Source: Patescibacteria group bacterium
GTDB lineage: Bacteria; Patescibacteriota; WWE3; UBA101185; UBA10185
Reading direction: 5' to 3'
Assembly: GCA_016926555.1 (NCBI GenBank)
Contig: JAFGOI010000004.1
Span: 128,776-168,995 of the forward strand
Length of the DNA: 40,220 bases
Below are positions 39,644 to 40,220 of this stretch, one piece after another. Numbering within the stretch: position 1 is the stretch's first letter; the number at the start of each line of letters is the position of its first letter. The notes below the pieces were generated by a model that worked only from the letters and a program-made list of their open reading frames with translations, had not been told where the DNA came from and searched no databases. Made by a program: the position numbers and the translations under genes.

Positions 39644-40220
39644 TTAGTTATATCTTCTGATGATTCCGGTTACTTTTCCCTGTATAGTCAAGTTATCCGC
39701 ATCCACGTAAATTGGATCCATCTCGGAATTAGCTGGTTGCAGTCTGATTTGGTCTCTTTCTCTGTAGAACTTTTTTAATGTTGCGAACTCGTTTTCAATC
39801 AAGGCGACCACTGTGTCTCCGTCTTCGGCCGTTTCCTGCTGTTGGATTACTACAAAGTCACCATCAAAAATACCATCCTCTATCATGGAATCTCCCCTGA
39901 CTTGTAAGACATAACATCTTTTACTGTTTGAAACCATATCCGATGCTACGGTTACTGTGTCCATCGGATTTTCTATAGCGTCTATCGGTTCTCCTGCGGC
40001 TATGAAGCCGATGAGAGGCAACGCAATGTTGTTTAAATCGGTATTATACCTTTCATCGACAATTTCAATACCTCTTACTGATCCGTTGTACCTTTTTATT
40101 ACATCTTTCTTCTCAAGTGCCTGAAGATGTTCATGTACAGTTGCAAGTGAAGACAGGCCCATTGCATCCGCAATTTCTTGCAGAGTAGGGGAATAGCCGT
40201 TCACTTGTATATATTGAGAA
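39644..40220 (-). CDS. lexA: SOS repressor LexA, 5' end cut by window edge
   Basis: The open frame continues to the window end (SQYIQVNGYSPTLQEIADAMG), so the GTG at 40204 proposed by the track is probably an internal Val and the true start lies beyond. The N-domain winged helix-turn-helix has LSSLATVHEHLQALEKK. The self-cleavage site is in IGFIAAGEPIDA (Ala-Gly), the catalytic Ser in RGDSMIEDGIFDGD and the Lys in FATLKKFY. LexA represses DNA-damage genes and cleaves itself with RecA. RecO, also in this window, feeds RecA loading. Confidence 0.95.
   Translation of the reverse strand, partial: SQYIQVNGYSPTLQEIADAMGLSSLATVHEHLQALEKKDVIKRYNGSVRGIEIVDERYNTDLNNIALPLIGFIAAGEPIDAIENPMDTVTVASDMVSNSKRCYVLQVRGDSMIEDGIFDGDFVVIQQQETAEDGDTVVALIENEFATLKKFYRERDQIRLQPANSEMDPIYVDADNLTIQGKVTGIIRRYN

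Noticed and set aside
40202-40204. GTG as the lexA start
   Set aside because: The frame stays open to the window end with residues typical of the LexA N-terminus before NGYSPT, so the start is outside the window.
1-40220. CRISPR arrays, insertion sequences, transposases, rRNA or tRNA genes
   Set aside because: No regularly spaced repeats, transposase motifs or rRNA/tRNA sequences were recognised on either strand.

Overview
The window looks like chromosomal DNA of an AT-rich bacterium with a compact genome, most probably a Candidate Phyla Radiation (Patescibacteria) lineage. The hints are a DUF4012 protein beside a monotopic sugar-phosphate transferase, a stack of large GT-C-type membrane proteins, a minimal mraZ-rsmH-ftsL-ftsI cluster, many 1-14 bp gene overlaps, and short versions of core proteins (RecO, enolase). 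The lineage is inferred from gene content, not proven. TGA ends several genes, so the UGA=Gly code of Gracilibacteria/SR1 does not apply.

Region 1 (1-24.9 kb) is a surface-glycan locus. A methyltransferase on the minus strand is followed by a long plus-strand run. The run holds a GT4 glycosyltransferase, two very large AftD/YfhO-like membrane proteins, a third GT-C protein split by one in-frame TAA, a YdjM-like membrane protein, another polytopic GT-C-like protein, three more GT4-type enzymes, an O-antigen-ligase/ArnT-like fusion of 993 aa and one more GT4 enzyme. Two divergent GT4 genes share a palindromic -10. Then come an undecaprenyl-phosphate sugar-phosphate transferase and a DUF4012 envelope protein. 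Together these could start a lipid-linked glycan, extend it in the cytoplasm with nucleotide sugars, and finish it outside with polyprenyl-linked sugars. No flippase is visible. The LytR-CpsA-Psr protein at 32 kb may attach such a glycan to the wall.

Region 2 (24.9-31.5 kb) is core: recO; glyS preceded by a very compact glycine T-box riboswitch; a GC-rich island with a 60-aa Cys/His-rich small protein on the minus strand embedded in a chain of perfect hairpins; and the division cluster mraZ, rsmH, ftsL-like, ftsI, with MraZ-box-like repeats upstream of mraZ. A YraN-like gene follows.

Region 3 (31.5-40.2 kb) holds LytR-CpsA-Psr, a response regulator and histidine kinase pair, PEP synthase, a divergent enolase, and on the minus strand a secreted or anchored unknown, a phosphoglycerate-mutase-like phosphatase, a DedA-like protein and lexA (cut by the window edge). 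PGAM, enolase and PpsA cover consecutive steps of lower glycolysis/gluconeogenesis.

Two modes of translation start seem to coexist. Several promoter-proximal genes have a -10 element only 6-8 nt before the ATG, which predicts leaderless mRNAs. glyS, ftsI and the small zinc protein have clear Shine-Dalgarno sequences. The strongest points for follow-up are the compact T-box, the hairpin-filled small-protein island, the shared palindromic promoter, the ligase/ArnT fusion and the in-frame stop in the GT-C gene.
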